Assembly (NCBI GenBank): GCA_021788095.1
Contig: JAJYLB010000024.1
Span: 1-56,521 of the forward strand
Source: Acidobacteriota bacterium
GTDB taxonomy: Bacteria > Acidobacteriota > Terriglobia > Acidiferrales > UBA7541
Length of the DNA: 56,521 bases
Direction: 5' to 3'
In this document: positions 42,183 through 51,743 of the stretch, one piece after another
Layout of the letters: every line of letters starts with the position of its first letter
How positions within the stretch are numbered: position 1 is the first letter of the stretch
The notes under the pieces: model-generated
Database searches by the model: none
Seen by the model: only the letters and a program-made list of their open reading frames with translations
Told to the model about the DNA's origin: nothing
Made by a program: the position numbers and the translations under genes

Positions 42183-43590
42183 CGCCGGCTGCCGCGTCCG
42201 CTTGTTCGAGAAGCGCCCTCACCTAGGCGGCCGCGCCGCCTCGTACACCCTTCCGGACGGCGCGGAAATCGACAATTGCCAGCACGTTACGATGGGTTGC
42301 TGCACCAACCTTGCCGATTTCTACGCGCGCGTGGGCGCCAGCGGGAAGATACGCTTCTTCGACCATATGCTTTTTGCCGACCGAGAAGGGCGCGTTTCGC
42401 GTATCGGCCCCTCGCGCTTGCCGCCGCCGTTCCATCTGGCCCCCGCCTTCGCCCGGTTCCGCAGTTTGGGGGTCGGCGACAAGCTCGGCATCGCCCGCGC
42501 TCTCGCGGAGATCATCCGCGGAGGAGGGAAGCCGCGCGAGGGCGCGGAGCGAAACATGCTGGAATGGCTGAGAAGCCGGGGCCAAACCCCGGCGGCGATC
42601 GAACGCTTCTGGCGGGTGGTGCTGGTGAGCGCGCTGGACGAGGAACTCGACCGTGCTCAGGCCCAGTACGGCATCGATGTTTTCTACAAGGCGTTCCTGG
42701 CGACGCGTGGCGGGTATCGGCTCGGCGTCCCCGCGGTTCCTTTGGGCGAGCTATACGCCGGCTGTCAGGCCGCGCTCGCCGCCCGAGGCGGGGAAATACG
42801 CACGCGAGCGCGCGTGGCCCGCGTGCGCATCGAAGCGGGGAGCGTGGCCGGGCTCGTCTTCGACGACGGCAGCGAAGCCGTGGCCGACGCCTACGTCGTC
42901 GCCGTCCCCCACGACGCCTTCCTCGAACTCCTTCCCGCCGATCTCGTTGAGCGGGAGCCGGTTTTCGCGGCGCTTCGCCAGCTTCGGACGTCTCCCATTA
43001 CCGGCATTCACCTCTGGTTCGATCGCGAGGTGACTTCCGAGCCGTTTTGGGCGCTCGTCGGCCTCGAGAGCCAATGGGTGTTCAATAAGTCGCTGCTCCT
43101 CCATCCCCGCGTGGAAGCCGAATCCGAGCGCGGCCCCTCCCGAGCGGCGCCGGGAACCGGTGGAGCGGCCGCGCCTTCGAAGCCCGCGCGCGATGGCCAA
43201 TATCTCCAGGTGGTCATCAGCGCCAGTTACGACCTGGTGCCGCGTTCGCGGCAGGAGATTGTGGAACGGGTACGGCGCGAGCTGGAACTCGTTCTGCCAG
43301 CCGCGCGGTCGGCGGAGTTGCTGAAGGCTACGGTGGTGAAGGAAACCTCAGCCACCTTTTCCCCGGCTCCGGGGGTCGACCGGTGGCGCCCTCCCGCCCA
43401 GAGCCCGATACGACAACTTTTTCTCGCTGGGGACTGGACGCGGACGGGCTGGCCTGCGACAATGGAGGGTGCGGTTCGAAGCGGCTACTCAGCCGCAGAG
43501 GCCGTTCTGAGTTTCACCTGGCAGCGTCGCGAATTCCTCCAGCCAGATTTGCCGCCTGAGGGGCTCGTCCATCTGTGGGTTCGTTCGTAG
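42112..43590 (+). CDS. hpnE: Squalene-forming FAD oxidoreductase HpnE (hydroxysqualene dehydroxylase)
   Basis: A 492-residue amine-oxidase/phytoene-desaturase-type flavoprotein that reduces hydroxysqualene to squalene. The N-terminal FAD motif is VIVVGGGLAGLSCAIALADAG, followed by RPHLGGRAAS. The C-terminal FAD-contact region is LFLAGDWTRTGWPATMEGAV. A low-complexity insert (about 343-365; RGPSRAAPGTGGAAAPSKPA) is unusual. ATG 42112 is used; GTG 42106 two codons earlier is possible. It is the last gene of the operon. Confidence 0.94.
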   Translation: MNSPNVIVVGGGLAGLSCAIALADAGCRVRLFEKRPHLGGRAASYTLPDGAEIDNCQHVTMGCCTNLADFYARVGASGKIRFFDHMLFADREGRVSRIGPSRLPPPFHLAPAFARFRSLGVGDKLGIARALAEIIRGGGKPREGAERNMLEWLRSRGQTPAAIERFWRVVLVSALDEELDRAQAQYGIDVFYKAFLATRGGYRLGVPAVPLGELYAGCQAALAARGGEIRTRARVARVRIEAGSVAGLVFDDGSEAVADAYVVAVPHDAFLELLPADLVEREPVFAALRQLRTSPITGIHLWFDREVTSEPFWALVGLESQWVFNKSLLLHPRVEAESERGPSRAAPGTGGAAAPSKPARDGQYLQVVISASYDLVPRSRQEIVERVRRELELVLPAARSAELLKATVVKETSATFSPAPGVDRWRPPAQSPIRQLFLAGDWTRTGWPATMEGAVRSGYSAAEAVLSFTWQRREFLQPDLPPEGLVHLWVRS

Positions 43591-43781
43591 CTGGGGGATC
43601 AGGAGAATTCCTTGGGGACCCGGCTTCCGGCCCGCCTTGGTGTAGCGCAAAGGACTGCAGCGAAGCGGGCGGGGACGGAAGCAAGCGTCCCGACAAGCGG
43701 GTAAGGGGGAAAGTCGGCATCGACGCGGCGCAGTCTTCCCCTATCTCAGGACCATGAAGTTTTCTTTCCCGGAGGCAAGGC

Positions 43782-44243
43782 ATGGAACGGAAGTATAAGC
43801 ACAAGGGTTATATGAGTAACGACCGCGAAGAGACGCCGCGCGAGCATCGGCCTGCGGAGCCGCGCCCGGCGCGGCAGGAGCGGCTCGGTCCCAAGACGCC
43901 ACGAATGGTGGGGACCGTTCTGCGCGCGCGGTGCGCGAATTGCGGCGCGGTGCTGGCGCCGGGTTTCGATCCCCAGGCTCAGTGTCTTCGGTGCCAGGCT
44001 GAACTCCACAGTTGCAAGCAGTGCGTCCACTTCGATACGGGCGCCCGCTTCGAATGCACGCAGCCGATTCCCGAGCGCATCCCCAATAAGAACGCGCGAA
44101 ACCAATGCGCCTTCTTCGAATTTCGCACCAACGTCGAGAAGGACACCTCGCCCGTGATGGCTCCCGCGGCACCCACGCCCGCCGCCAGCCCCTCTCGCCC
44201 CACCGACGCCCGCAAGGCGTTCGAGGACCTCTTCAAGAAGTAG
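43782..44243 (+). CDS. Small zinc-ribbon protein, unknown function
   Basis: A 153-residue protein with an arginine/glutamate-rich N-terminus and a run of CxxC pairs: RCANCGAVLAPGFD, QCLRCQAELHSCKQC, then later single cysteines (FECTQPIP, NQCAFFEF). These probably bind one or two zinc ions. The C-terminus (TDARKAFEDLFKK) is a short amphipathic helix. ATG 43782 has GGAGG upstream. No function can be assigned. It stands alone between the hopanoid operon (191-bp gap, no gene seen) and a convergent transporter gene. Confidence 0.78.
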   Translation: MERKYKHKGYMSNDREETPREHRPAEPRPARQERLGPKTPRMVGTVLRARCANCGAVLAPGFDPQAQCLRCQAELHSCKQCVHFDTGARFECTQPIPERIPNKNARNQCAFFEFRTNVEKDTSPVMAPAAPTPAASPSRPTDARKAFEDLFKK

Positions 44244-44302
44244 CGCCTTCCGCTGCTCGCAGACGCTCTTCCGATCTTCCCGGGGTGGATTCCGCGTGGA
44301 CG

Positions 44303-45604
44303 CTATTCGGCTGCCGCGAGGCTCGATGGCTGAGCGGATTCGCTTCCCGACAAGAGGAAACGGAACAGCAGGGCAGCGGCGAGTATCCCACCAGCAATAA
44401 CCGTCATTACCGAGGGATATCCAAAGCGCGCGAACGCCTCGCCAGCCACCACCGCCGCAACTCCTTGCACCACTGAAACCACCAGGAAATAAAGGGACGA
44501 TGCCCCCGCGCGTTCGGACGGGACCACCTTGGTCATAAGGAGGGAATAGAAGGCGGGATCGCTCATCCATTGGAAGCCCGAGTATGCGCAGTAGGCGGCG
44601 GCCGCTCCCCAACCTTGGGGACCCGTCGAGAGCCAGACGAGTGAGGCGGCGCACGCGATCTGGGTCAGCACGATGCCGGTGACAAGGCCGACCCGGCGGA
44701 ACAGAGCGGGTGCGGCAAGAATGGCGACCACCTGAACGAACTGCGAAGCGGCTAGGATCATGCCGATACGCGCGACGCTGGCTCCCTGAAAATGCGCGAA
44801 ATAGGCGTTGTAAAAGGGGTTGAAGGCGCCCGTGGCAAAACTCCACAGTCCTGTCGCCACCAAGAAACGCCACACAAACGCGTCGCGCGGATAGATTCGC
44901 CTCTCGGCCCCAGCGGGTGCGGGCGTGAGTTTCAGGCGGCTTGCGGGCCAGAGTGCGAACAGGCTAAGGCCGCAGGTAACCAGGATAGCTGCTCTGGTCG
45001 CAGGGGCCGCTCCGACCGCCCGGTTTCCATGGCTTAGCCATCCCGGCAGGTAGCCGCCTGCGGCGCCCGCCAGGATTCCGAACCCAATTTCCACCGCAGA
45101 GACGAAGCTGAAGGCAAAAGGCCGGTTTCGAGTATCGGTGAGGTCGGCGACGATCAGCGGCTGCGCCACCGGCCACAGTGACGAAACTACTCCCCCGAGA
45201 AATGCAAGAGCCAGCAGCCAAGGCGCGGAGGAAAGCGTGGCTCTGAGAGCTAAGCTCAGCGGCACCAGCGCAAAGCAAAGCAGCGTGACGCCGCGCATCC
45301 CTAACCGCCGGGCCGCCCATCCGGCAGGCAGGCTGCCTACGATATTTCCCACCGCCATCAGGCCCGCGACCCATCCCAGGAAGTTCTCGCGGTAGCCGAG
45401 ATCCAGCAAGTAGAGGTTGTAGAGGAGGAAGAAGACGTAGCCGCCCGAATCGTACAGGAAATCACCGGCCAAGAACTTCCAGAAATCCTGCGTGAAGTTT
45501 TTCCCTCCCCACCAAACCGCGACATCACTCCAAACGCGGCCCGGGTGAAAGCGAGACCTTAGGCGGGTTTCCTGTTCGGCGCGTGTGGCGGCCCCGGTTC
45601 GCAT
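44303..45604 (-). CDS. Major facilitator superfamily transporter
   Basis: A 433-residue protein with about 12 hydrophobic segments and the loop signature GWAARRLGMRGVTLLC after the second helix. The family cannot be narrowed. It is the last gene in the receptor/kinase/nucleotidyltransferase set: the upstream gene stops 11 bp before its ATG 45604. It may export a product made or modified by the neighbours. The C-terminus is a short serine/alanine-rich tail. Confidence 0.83.
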   Translation of the reverse strand: MRTGAATRAEQETRLRSRFHPGRVWSDVAVWWGGKNFTQDFWKFLAGDFLYDSGGYVFFLLYNLYLLDLGYRENFLGWVAGLMAVGNIVGSLPAGWAARRLGMRGVTLLCFALVPLSLALRATLSSAPWLLALAFLGGVVSSLWPVAQPLIVADLTDTRNRPFAFSFVSAVEIGFGILAGAAGGYLPGWLSHGNRAVGAAPATRAAILVTCGLSLFALWPASRLKLTPAPAGAERRIYPRDAFVWRFLVATGLWSFATGAFNPFYNAYFAHFQGASVARIGMILAASQFVQVVAILAAPALFRRVGLVTGIVLTQIACAASLVWLSTGPQGWGAAAAYCAYSGFQWMSDPAFYSLLMTKVVPSERAGASSLYFLVVSVVQGVAAVVAGEAFARFGYPSVMTVIAGGILAAALLFRFLLSGSESAQPSSLAAAE

Positions 45605-45615
45605 GGGCGTGCGTC

Positions 45616-46860
45616 CTAGTTCGTCCAGAAGCGGAGGCCATGCCAGAGCGTAGGGAGAAGGAGGCGGAGGTGCTCGACCGTTCGTGTGGCGATCCACCTC
45701 GCGTACTTGACGTACCTTGCGAACCGCCAGCGCCGTATGCCGGAGTCGCCACCGGCCCCTTCCAGAGACCAGCGGTGCTTAATTCGGGGTATCCGGAGAG
45801 GAACCAGGCGTCGCAGGAACACCGAAGCCTTGGCACCAGGCGAGTCGATCAAACCCAAGTGCAGCCAGAGCGCGTCTTTGTTCGGTCGAAACAGATCGCC
45901 GGGGGGCAGGTCTGCGAATTTCCGGAACCAGCGGGGGACGATGCCGGGCAGGGAGGCGATTTCCGCGGCAACGGCCTCCGGCAGGCGGCAGGCGAACCAC
46001 TCCCCTGCCAGGGCCGCGGGAATCGCGGCCAGAGCGCGGAGCTTTTCGTCATGCCAGGTGAGCCAAGCCTTCCATAGCGGATCGTCTTCGGCGTGGTTGT
46101 GAAGGAAGAAGCCAAGCTCGTAGATATGGTAAGGAAGCAGACCTCCGGTGAGCAGGTGCTTCAGGGCATGGAGGGAGCAGTAGCCGAAACTATCGAGCGG
46201 ATGGAGCGCGGGAAAGCGGAGAGAGCCCACGCCATGGTACGTGCGACGATTCCAGAAGGCGCCCCATTCGGAGGGCCCGCAACGTGCCCAGGAGGCGTCC
46301 CACAACGTATGATGCAGCTCGATCGAGGGCGGCATCTCCGGATCGAACGCATTGCCTCGCCATTGCCACCCAGTGTGGCGAACCAGGGCCGGGAGATGAT
46401 CGTCCGTATCGGGCAAAGGGACGCTGGCCGGTTCGTACCCGATTTTCAGCAACGAGGCATGGGCGAGCGGAAGCGAATCCGGCGGGCAGAAGAGATCGAT
46501 GTCGGACTGCTGCCGCAAGTTCAGATCCGAGACGAAATGGGGCCACTGCGCGAAACCCTTGAGGACCAGATGTTCCGCACCCGCGCTCCGCAGCGCTTCG
46601 GCCATCTCGCTATAGGCATCTTGAAGGCGGAACGCGTGCTCGGAATTGTCCGCGAGGTTCCGGTCGACGCGCCATTGGACCGGTTCGGGCAGGAAGTCGT
46701 GGCAAAGCTTGGCGAGCGTCAAGGTCAAATGCGCGCGATCGGAGAAGGCCAGGAGCTGGTGCCACTCGGGCTCGCTCAGGGCTTCGAGCGAATCGGGGCG
46801 CGGATCGCGAAAGCGCAGCGCGGAAAAGAGCGCCGCGATATGGCGGGGTCGCTTAGGCAT
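45616..46860 (-). CDS. Nucleotidyltransferase-fold protein (PF14907-type)
   Basis: A 414-residue protein with the DNA-polymerase-beta-like nucleotidyltransferase pattern of the 'uncharacterised nucleotidyltransferase' family. LVLKGFAQWPHFVSDLNLR leads to QQSDIDLFCPP with the D-x-D metal site (about residue 118), followed by IELHHTLWD. The rest is helical. Relatives occur beside HPr-kinase-like proteins, for example in lasso-peptide tailoring clusters, where they modify a phosphorylated product. ATG 46860 overlaps the upstream kinase-like gene by 8 bp, indicating tight coupling. Confidence 0.8.
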   Translation of the reverse strand: MPKRPRHIAALFSALRFRDPRPDSLEALSEPEWHQLLAFSDRAHLTLTLAKLCHDFLPEPVQWRVDRNLADNSEHAFRLQDAYSEMAEALRSAGAEHLVLKGFAQWPHFVSDLNLRQQSDIDLFCPPDSLPLAHASLLKIGYEPASVPLPDTDDHLPALVRHTGWQWRGNAFDPEMPPSIELHHTLWDASWARCGPSEWGAFWNRRTYHGVGSLRFPALHPLDSFGYCSLHALKHLLTGGLLPYHIYELGFFLHNHAEDDPLWKAWLTWHDEKLRALAAIPAALAGEWFACRLPEAVAAEIASLPGIVPRWFRKFADLPPGDLFRPNKDALWLHLGLIDSPGAKASVFLRRLVPLRIPRIKHRWSLEGAGGDSGIRRWRFARYVKYARWIATRTVEHLRLLLPTLWHGLRFWTN

Positions 46861-48022
46861 CGTCGTGATATCCGAGGGCGGATTCCTTGAGGGTTCCGGG
46901 ATGTTCCCGGGACTCGACCAGCGCTCTCAACTCCGGCAGCGCGGCATCCAGGCTGCTGTAACGGAATTCGAAAACCTCGGCGGAAAGCAGGCGGCGCAGC
47001 GAAGCGGCCTGGGCGTCCCTCAAATCCTGCTCGCCAAGGCATAGGACCTGCTCCATCTGGCGTAACGCCTCCGCCTTCGAGAAAGGAGTCAGCTGGGGTG
47101 TGCTGCCCGGCTGCCGGTTGAGGAGAAGAATGTAGCGGACCGGGGAATGTGGTGCGGTGACGACATTGGGCAGGTCCTTCGTGGCCAGTTCGATGGCCCG
47201 ATCCCCTTGGCCGCGCAGGATGACCGGGTGCTGGCGCAACTCGGGGAAGAGGTCTCGCGCCGGCTCGCGCAGCCGGATCAGATGGGGATTTCCCACCAGC
47301 ACATGGCTATCCCCACCACGGACGAGATAGCTGACGTCGTCGGAGACGAACGTCCAGCCGCCGCGAGCGCAGGCGTAGGCGAGCGACGATTTCCCCGCTT
47401 CCGATTCCCCACAAAGCAGCAGTCCCTGGCCATGTAACGCGACGCAGGCGGCATGGATGGGGGTAAGGTAGAGCGCCTCGAGCAAGGTGTAGGCCATCGC
47501 CTCCAGATAGTAGTAGCGGAGATGCGGGCGATTGGCGGCCGTTCGAGCCCCAACTCGGCAGAACCCAAAACCCTTCTTCATGTCGCAAAAAGAGAAATCG
47601 CTCGGACTCTGTAGCCAAGCGATGAGGTGACGTTCGGAGCGGACGAAGTGTGGGGAGGAAGGCCAAGCAGGATTTTCCGCGAGCACGCCGACGCGCAGCT
47701 CGATGGCCGGCTTAGCAAACGCCCTGGGGAACGCTCCCCAGCTTTCCCGGGCGGCTTCGAGCACATCCTCGGAGTTCGTCGCGATCGCGAGGGTGAAGCC
47801 AAGCGGGTAGTAAGTCTCGCTTAGGGGCAGGTCGATGTTGCCGAGCACCGGATTGGGTTCAGGATACGTGTTTCGCTCGAACACGCCTCGGACCTCCTTC
47901 GTCTCTCCAGGGATTTCAACGGGCTCATGAAAGCACTCGCGGTCGGCGGTTGTCGCGCGGTGACCGGCGGAGTCCGACGCGGGAACGCTCGGCCTGCGTC
48001 CTGCTGCTTGTCTCTTTTCCAT
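46853..48022 (-). CDS. HPr-kinase/phosphorylase-like P-loop protein
   Basis: A 389-residue protein. The P-loop is GESEAGKSSLAYACARG (about 203-219), followed by the HprK-type acidic motif FVSDDVSYLV (about 226). A conserved stretch NPHLIRLREPARDLFPEL follows. It lacks the N-terminal HprK domain and instead has about 180 residues of family-specific sequence. It is therefore not a carbon-catabolite HprK but one of the 'HprK-related kinases' found with PF14907 nucleotidyltransferases. The substrate is unknown. ATG 48022 is backed by an AGGAGA site. It lies 36 bp after the TonB-dependent receptor gene. Confidence 0.8.
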   Translation of the reverse strand: MEKRQAAGRRPSVPASDSAGHRATTADRECFHEPVEIPGETKEVRGVFERNTYPEPNPVLGNIDLPLSETYYPLGFTLAIATNSEDVLEAARESWGAFPRAFAKPAIELRVGVLAENPAWPSSPHFVRSERHLIAWLQSPSDFSFCDMKKGFGFCRVGARTAANRPHLRYYYLEAMAYTLLEALYLTPIHAACVALHGQGLLLCGESEAGKSSLAYACARGGWTFVSDDVSYLVRGGDSHVLVGNPHLIRLREPARDLFPELRQHPVILRGQGDRAIELATKDLPNVVTAPHSPVRYILLLNRQPGSTPQLTPFSKAEALRQMEQVLCLGEQDLRDAQAASLRRLLSAEVFEFRYSSLDAALPELRALVESREHPGTLKESALGYHDDA

Positions 48023-48058
48023 GCGTTCTCCTGCCTCGCCTGCGGCCGTCTGCCGCGG

Positions 48059-51000
48059 CTAGAAGTCGTATTTGAGGGCCAGCTGCACGAATCGCGGGTT
48101 GCTCGCCATGCTCGAGATCGCCCCAAACGAAGCAGAGGAGAAGTCTCTGGTGGGCAAGTCGAAGTTGGGAGTGTTGGTAAGGTTGAAAAGTTCTGCCCGA
48201 AATTCCACCTTGCTGGACTCGGTCGCGCGAAAGCTCCTCTGAATGCCCAGGTCCAGGTTCCGTTGAGCCGGTCCCCGCACAATGCCCGTGCCGCAGCTGC
48301 CGAACCCTGTTCCGTCTCCAATCACCGGCGCCGGTGCGAATGCCGCCGGATTAAAAAAGCCATTCAGGCGGCTTTCGACCGAGCCGGCGCTGGAGGGGTT
48401 GGCGCCGGTGCATTCCGCTCGAACCTCGCTGACGGAATTTCCATAGATGGTGCCGGCGCTCGAGTCGATCGGCGTGATGGGAAGCCCCGACTGGAGCACG
48501 AAGATTCCCGAGAACCGCCACTGGGAAAAAAGTGTGCGCGCCAGCCACGGACCGCGATGCAAATCCGGCGGCTGCTCGACGAAACTGAGCACGAAACGGT
48601 GGGTCCGATCGAAATCGGAAGGACCGTAGGCGTTGTTGGGGTTCGCCTGATCGTTGGTGATGAAACTCAGATCGAAGGCCGAGGGGTTTCCTCCGCCGCT
48701 GGTTACATCCAGGCTTTTGGAAAACGTGTAACTTGCCAAGAAAGACAATCCCCGGCTGAACCGTCGGGTCAGGCTCGTTTGGAGCGAGTTGTAGTTGGAA
48801 TGGAACCTGGTCTCGCAGACGAACGAGCCGCCGCCGACACCGAGGATGGGAAGACGCTGGGCCAAATTCTCGACCGTGTTGGCGGTCAGCCCGCGCACCG
48901 GTTGATCCGGTGAAGCAAGCTGAGCCTGATTGAACTGAATGCAGCCGGTGAGGCGCGAGCCATAAGAGCCGACGTACCCCACCTCGCCGACCGTATTCGA
49001 GGTCGGGGCGAATTGAACGTCCAGGTCATATTCTTGGAGGTATGGGCTTCGCATCAAGGGCGAAACTGCCGGAAAGAAAATCGAACTCTGCGGAGTTCGG
49101 GGAACGAAGGCAGGAAAGCTCGAGGGGGGAGGAAGCGGCGGACTGAACGGAACTTGAAGGGTCGCGGCGGCATTGCTGGCACCGGCCTGAAACACTGTGA
49201 TCGCGAAGGGAAGGGACCCGATCGAGTTCAGCACCGGTTCGGCGGAGAGTCGCTGATAGTAGATTCCGTAGCCTCCGCGGAGCACCAAGTTGCGTTGCTG
49301 GCGTAGGAGCAGAGCAAAACCGAAGCGAGGCGCAAAGTCCCGGAAATCCTTTTGCCAGAGCGCGGTCTGGCCGGTTCTTACTACGCCAGGGGGAACCTGG
49401 CCCGAGAAATTCGAGGGCACAACGACTCCAGTGAGGGAGCCGGAAGCTATCGGATTCGGATCGGCCAGCGACGGTTCGAAGTTCGACAACCGGCCGCGGA
49501 TGTCGCTGGGCGGACCAAAGAACTCGTAGCGAAGCCCCGCGTCCAAGGTAAGGCGGGGATTGACCTGGAAGTCGTCTTGAAGAAACGAGGCAAAGTCAGA
49601 ATACCGCTCGGCTTTATTGAACGAGCCGGAAAGGGCATCGCTCAAGAAAACGTTGCTGAATGCGGTTCCGTTCTGGGCCCCGGTTTGGCCGAGCAAGAAA
49701 TCCGGAAAGCTGAGAAGGACCAGAAAGCCGTTGGTCGAGAAGGGCGAGTCTAGGTTCACTTGATGCCGTTTCACCTCGACGCCCGTACGGAGATTGTGCC
49801 TGCCGGATAAGTAGGAAACCGTGTCCTTACCCACAAACAGATTCGTGGCTTCCAGAAAGTGCAGGCTGCCCGGACCAACTGAAAACAGCCCGGGAATTTC
49901 GATGAATGGCATGTCCGGTGGCGAGGGCAGCCCGGTAGGCGAGGTGATCCCCAGATCCGCGTTCTTGATTGGCGAGTCCGTGAATTGTGCGCCGTCGAAC
50001 CGCACGTAACCGAAACGCGCCACGTTGACCAGCGTGGAACTGAACGTATGCGTGTCGGAGAGGACCAGCATCGCGTTTTTGTCCGTTTCGTTTTCGCCCC
50101 AACCGAGCAGAGTTGCCCCAAAAGGAGTGAAAGGCGTGCTGACCCTGTCGCGAGAATAGAAGAACCGGGCTGCAACCTGATTTTGAGCCGCAAACGACCG
50201 ATCCAGGTTCAGCGAAAACTGGTCCTCTCGAAACTTGGCCGGCGAGGAAAACGTCGATGCTCCCAGCCCGTTTGGGAGAATCACCTGCGGGTTGGGAATC
50301 GCGTATTGGCCGTTGGGAAACTTGAAATTCAGCAGGGCGAGCGCGGCGGGATTGATGTTCGAGCCATCGGACGCCACGGCCGTGCCGCCGAACAATCCGG
50401 ATTGGCCCCCGAACAAGCGGCCCAGTGCGGCCGCCGACCGGTCGTTTGTCAAGGGTGGCAGAAACGAGTTTTGTAGCGAGCGTTTGGATTCGCCGTCGCG
50501 TTGGATCGAGCCCTGATAGGAGATAAAGAAGAATGTCCTTCGTCGCTGGATGGGTCCTCCGAGGGCAAACCCAAGCTGGTTCTGCTTCATTACCGGCCTC
50601 GGCTGACCGTTGCGATTTAGGAAAAAGTCGTTCGCGTTGAGCGCGTCGTTGCGAAAGAATTCCCAGGCCTCACCGTGGAATTCGTCCGTCCCGGAGCGGC
50701 TGACGAAATCAACGTTGGCTCCCGACGACCTGCCGTAAGCCGCATCGTAGAGGCCCGTTTGGACCTTGAACTCGGCGATGGTATCGGGCGCCGGTACGGC
50801 CACGCCCACTTCGGGCCCGTATCCCGAAGCGGAATTTTCGGAAATGTTATTGGCGTCGATGCCGTTAAACTGGAAATTGTTGGCCGTGGTTCTGGCGCCG
50901 TTCGCCGCGACGTTTTGGTTGTCACGCCCCAGCGCGCCCGCGTTCGGCAGCTGCACCGTGACGCCCGGCGAAAGGGCCAGGATCTGGGTGAAGTTGCGAT

Positions 51001-51610
51001 TTGCCAGAGGCAGGGCCGTAATCATCTGGCTCCCAACCGCCCGGCCTAGCGCGGGATTTTCCGTCTGCAGAAGAGTGGGTGTGGCGGACACGGTGACTTG
51101 CGTGGCGGTTGCACCGAGTTGAAGCTTGATATCGACGACGGCCGTTTCGGTAACGATGACGGGCACGGGTTTCAGGTTTACTTGCTCGAACTTGGGGGCT
51201 TTCACCTGCACCGCATAGTGGCCGGGCGGTAAGAGCGGCGCGCGGTAACGCCCGACTGCGTTGGACTTCACAACGCGGGTAAGACCGGTATCCTCATTCA
51301 CCACCGTTACCGTCACGTTCGGCACCAGCGCTCCCGATGGATCGGAGATCCGGCCAGCAATGGCGCCGGTGTCGGAGCTTTGGGCTTTGAGAACTCCCGC
51401 TCCTGCCACCAGAAGAAGGCTCAGCAACAGCGTTCCTTTCCGCAGGAACCGCAGAGCCTGACCGACGGCGCCAACCGCCGGCCGGGCTGGCTCGTCGGGC
51501 TTCACCCGGCTTTGGAACGAAGGTTCAACACCGGGAGAGCCCGAGGGAAACCTCGAATCTATAGACGACCAGTACGTAAGGCGCATAAGTTCAGGGGATC
51601 TGCCGTTCAC
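48059..51610 (-). CDS. Large Oar-like TonB-dependent receptor with carboxypeptidase-regulatory domain
   Basis: A 1183-residue outer-membrane protein. A hydrophobic signal-like stretch (KGTLLLSLLLVAGAGVLKAQ, about 58-77) comes late. It is followed by a carboxypeptidase-like regulatory beta-sandwich (about 80-165: GAIAGRISDPSGALVPNVTV), a plug domain (about 175-330, with NNFQFNGIDANNISENSASG) and a long beta-barrel ending in phenylalanine (LALKYDF). Family members import large or complex substrates; the ligand is unknown. GTG 51610 has a GGAGG site but leaves a long N-terminus; ATG 51586 is an alternative. A hairpin-rich leader lies upstream. Confidence 0.88.
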   Translation of the reverse strand: MNGRSPELMRLTYWSSIDSRFPSGSPGVEPSFQSRVKPDEPARPAVGAVGQALRFLRKGTLLLSLLLVAGAGVLKAQSSDTGAIAGRISDPSGALVPNVTVTVVNEDTGLTRVVKSNAVGRYRAPLLPPGHYAVQVKAPKFEQVNLKPVPVIVTETAVVDIKLQLGATATQVTVSATPTLLQTENPALGRAVGSQMITALPLANRNFTQILALSPGVTVQLPNAGALGRDNQNVAANGARTTANNFQFNGIDANNISENSASGYGPEVGVAVPAPDTIAEFKVQTGLYDAAYGRSSGANVDFVSRSGTDEFHGEAWEFFRNDALNANDFFLNRNGQPRPVMKQNQLGFALGGPIQRRRTFFFISYQGSIQRDGESKRSLQNSFLPPLTNDRSAAALGRLFGGQSGLFGGTAVASDGSNINPAALALLNFKFPNGQYAIPNPQVILPNGLGASTFSSPAKFREDQFSLNLDRSFAAQNQVAARFFYSRDRVSTPFTPFGATLLGWGENETDKNAMLVLSDTHTFSSTLVNVARFGYVRFDGAQFTDSPIKNADLGITSPTGLPSPPDMPFIEIPGLFSVGPGSLHFLEATNLFVGKDTVSYLSGRHNLRTGVEVKRHQVNLDSPFSTNGFLVLLSFPDFLLGQTGAQNGTAFSNVFLSDALSGSFNKAERYSDFASFLQDDFQVNPRLTLDAGLRYEFFGPPSDIRGRLSNFEPSLADPNPIASGSLTGVVVPSNFSGQVPPGVVRTGQTALWQKDFRDFAPRFGFALLLRQQRNLVLRGGYGIYYQRLSAEPVLNSIGSLPFAITVFQAGASNAAATLQVPFSPPLPPPSSFPAFVPRTPQSSIFFPAVSPLMRSPYLQEYDLDVQFAPTSNTVGEVGYVGSYGSRLTGCIQFNQAQLASPDQPVRGLTANTVENLAQRLPILGVGGGSFVCETRFHSNYNSLQTSLTRRFSRGLSFLASYTFSKSLDVTSGGGNPSAFDLSFITNDQANPNNAYGPSDFDRTHRFVLSFVEQPPDLHRGPWLARTLFSQWRFSGIFVLQSGLPITPIDSSAGTIYGNSVSEVRAECTGANPSSAGSVESRLNGFFNPAAFAPAPVIGDGTGFGSCGTGIVRGPAQRNLDLGIQRSFRATESSKVEFRAELFNLTNTPNFDLPTRDFSSASFGAISSMASNPRFVQLALKYDF

Positions 51611-51676
51611 GCTTGAACCTCCGTTTTCAACTTACTCCCGAGTCGCGGCCGGAATGGAATCCGGCCTGAGGGTTAG

Positions 51677-51743
51677 GGCAGGAAAATCCCAGCTGCCGAA
51701 GCCGGCGACTGGGCTTTTTGCAGCCGCGGATGGTTCTCCTGCC
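51677..51743 (-). promoter_or_regulatory. Candidate leader/attenuator RNA of the TonB receptor gene
   Basis: On the minus strand, GGCAGGA (51743-51737) can pair with TCCTGCC (51683-51677). This encloses an 11-bp hairpin (51713-51702 with 51698-51688, one mismatch) and a small GGCT/AGCC hairpin. The 11-bp stem is followed by T-runs on both strands (ATTTT on minus, CTTTTT on plus), so it looks like a terminator whose U-tract would be hidden by the outer pairing. No known riboswitch class was recognised. Confidence 0.35.

Noticed and set aside
45616..48022. Lasso-peptide biosynthetic cluster
   Set aside because: Only the kinase-like and nucleotidyltransferase genes are present. No precursor peptide, asparagine-synthase-like cyclase or transglutaminase-like protease was seen.
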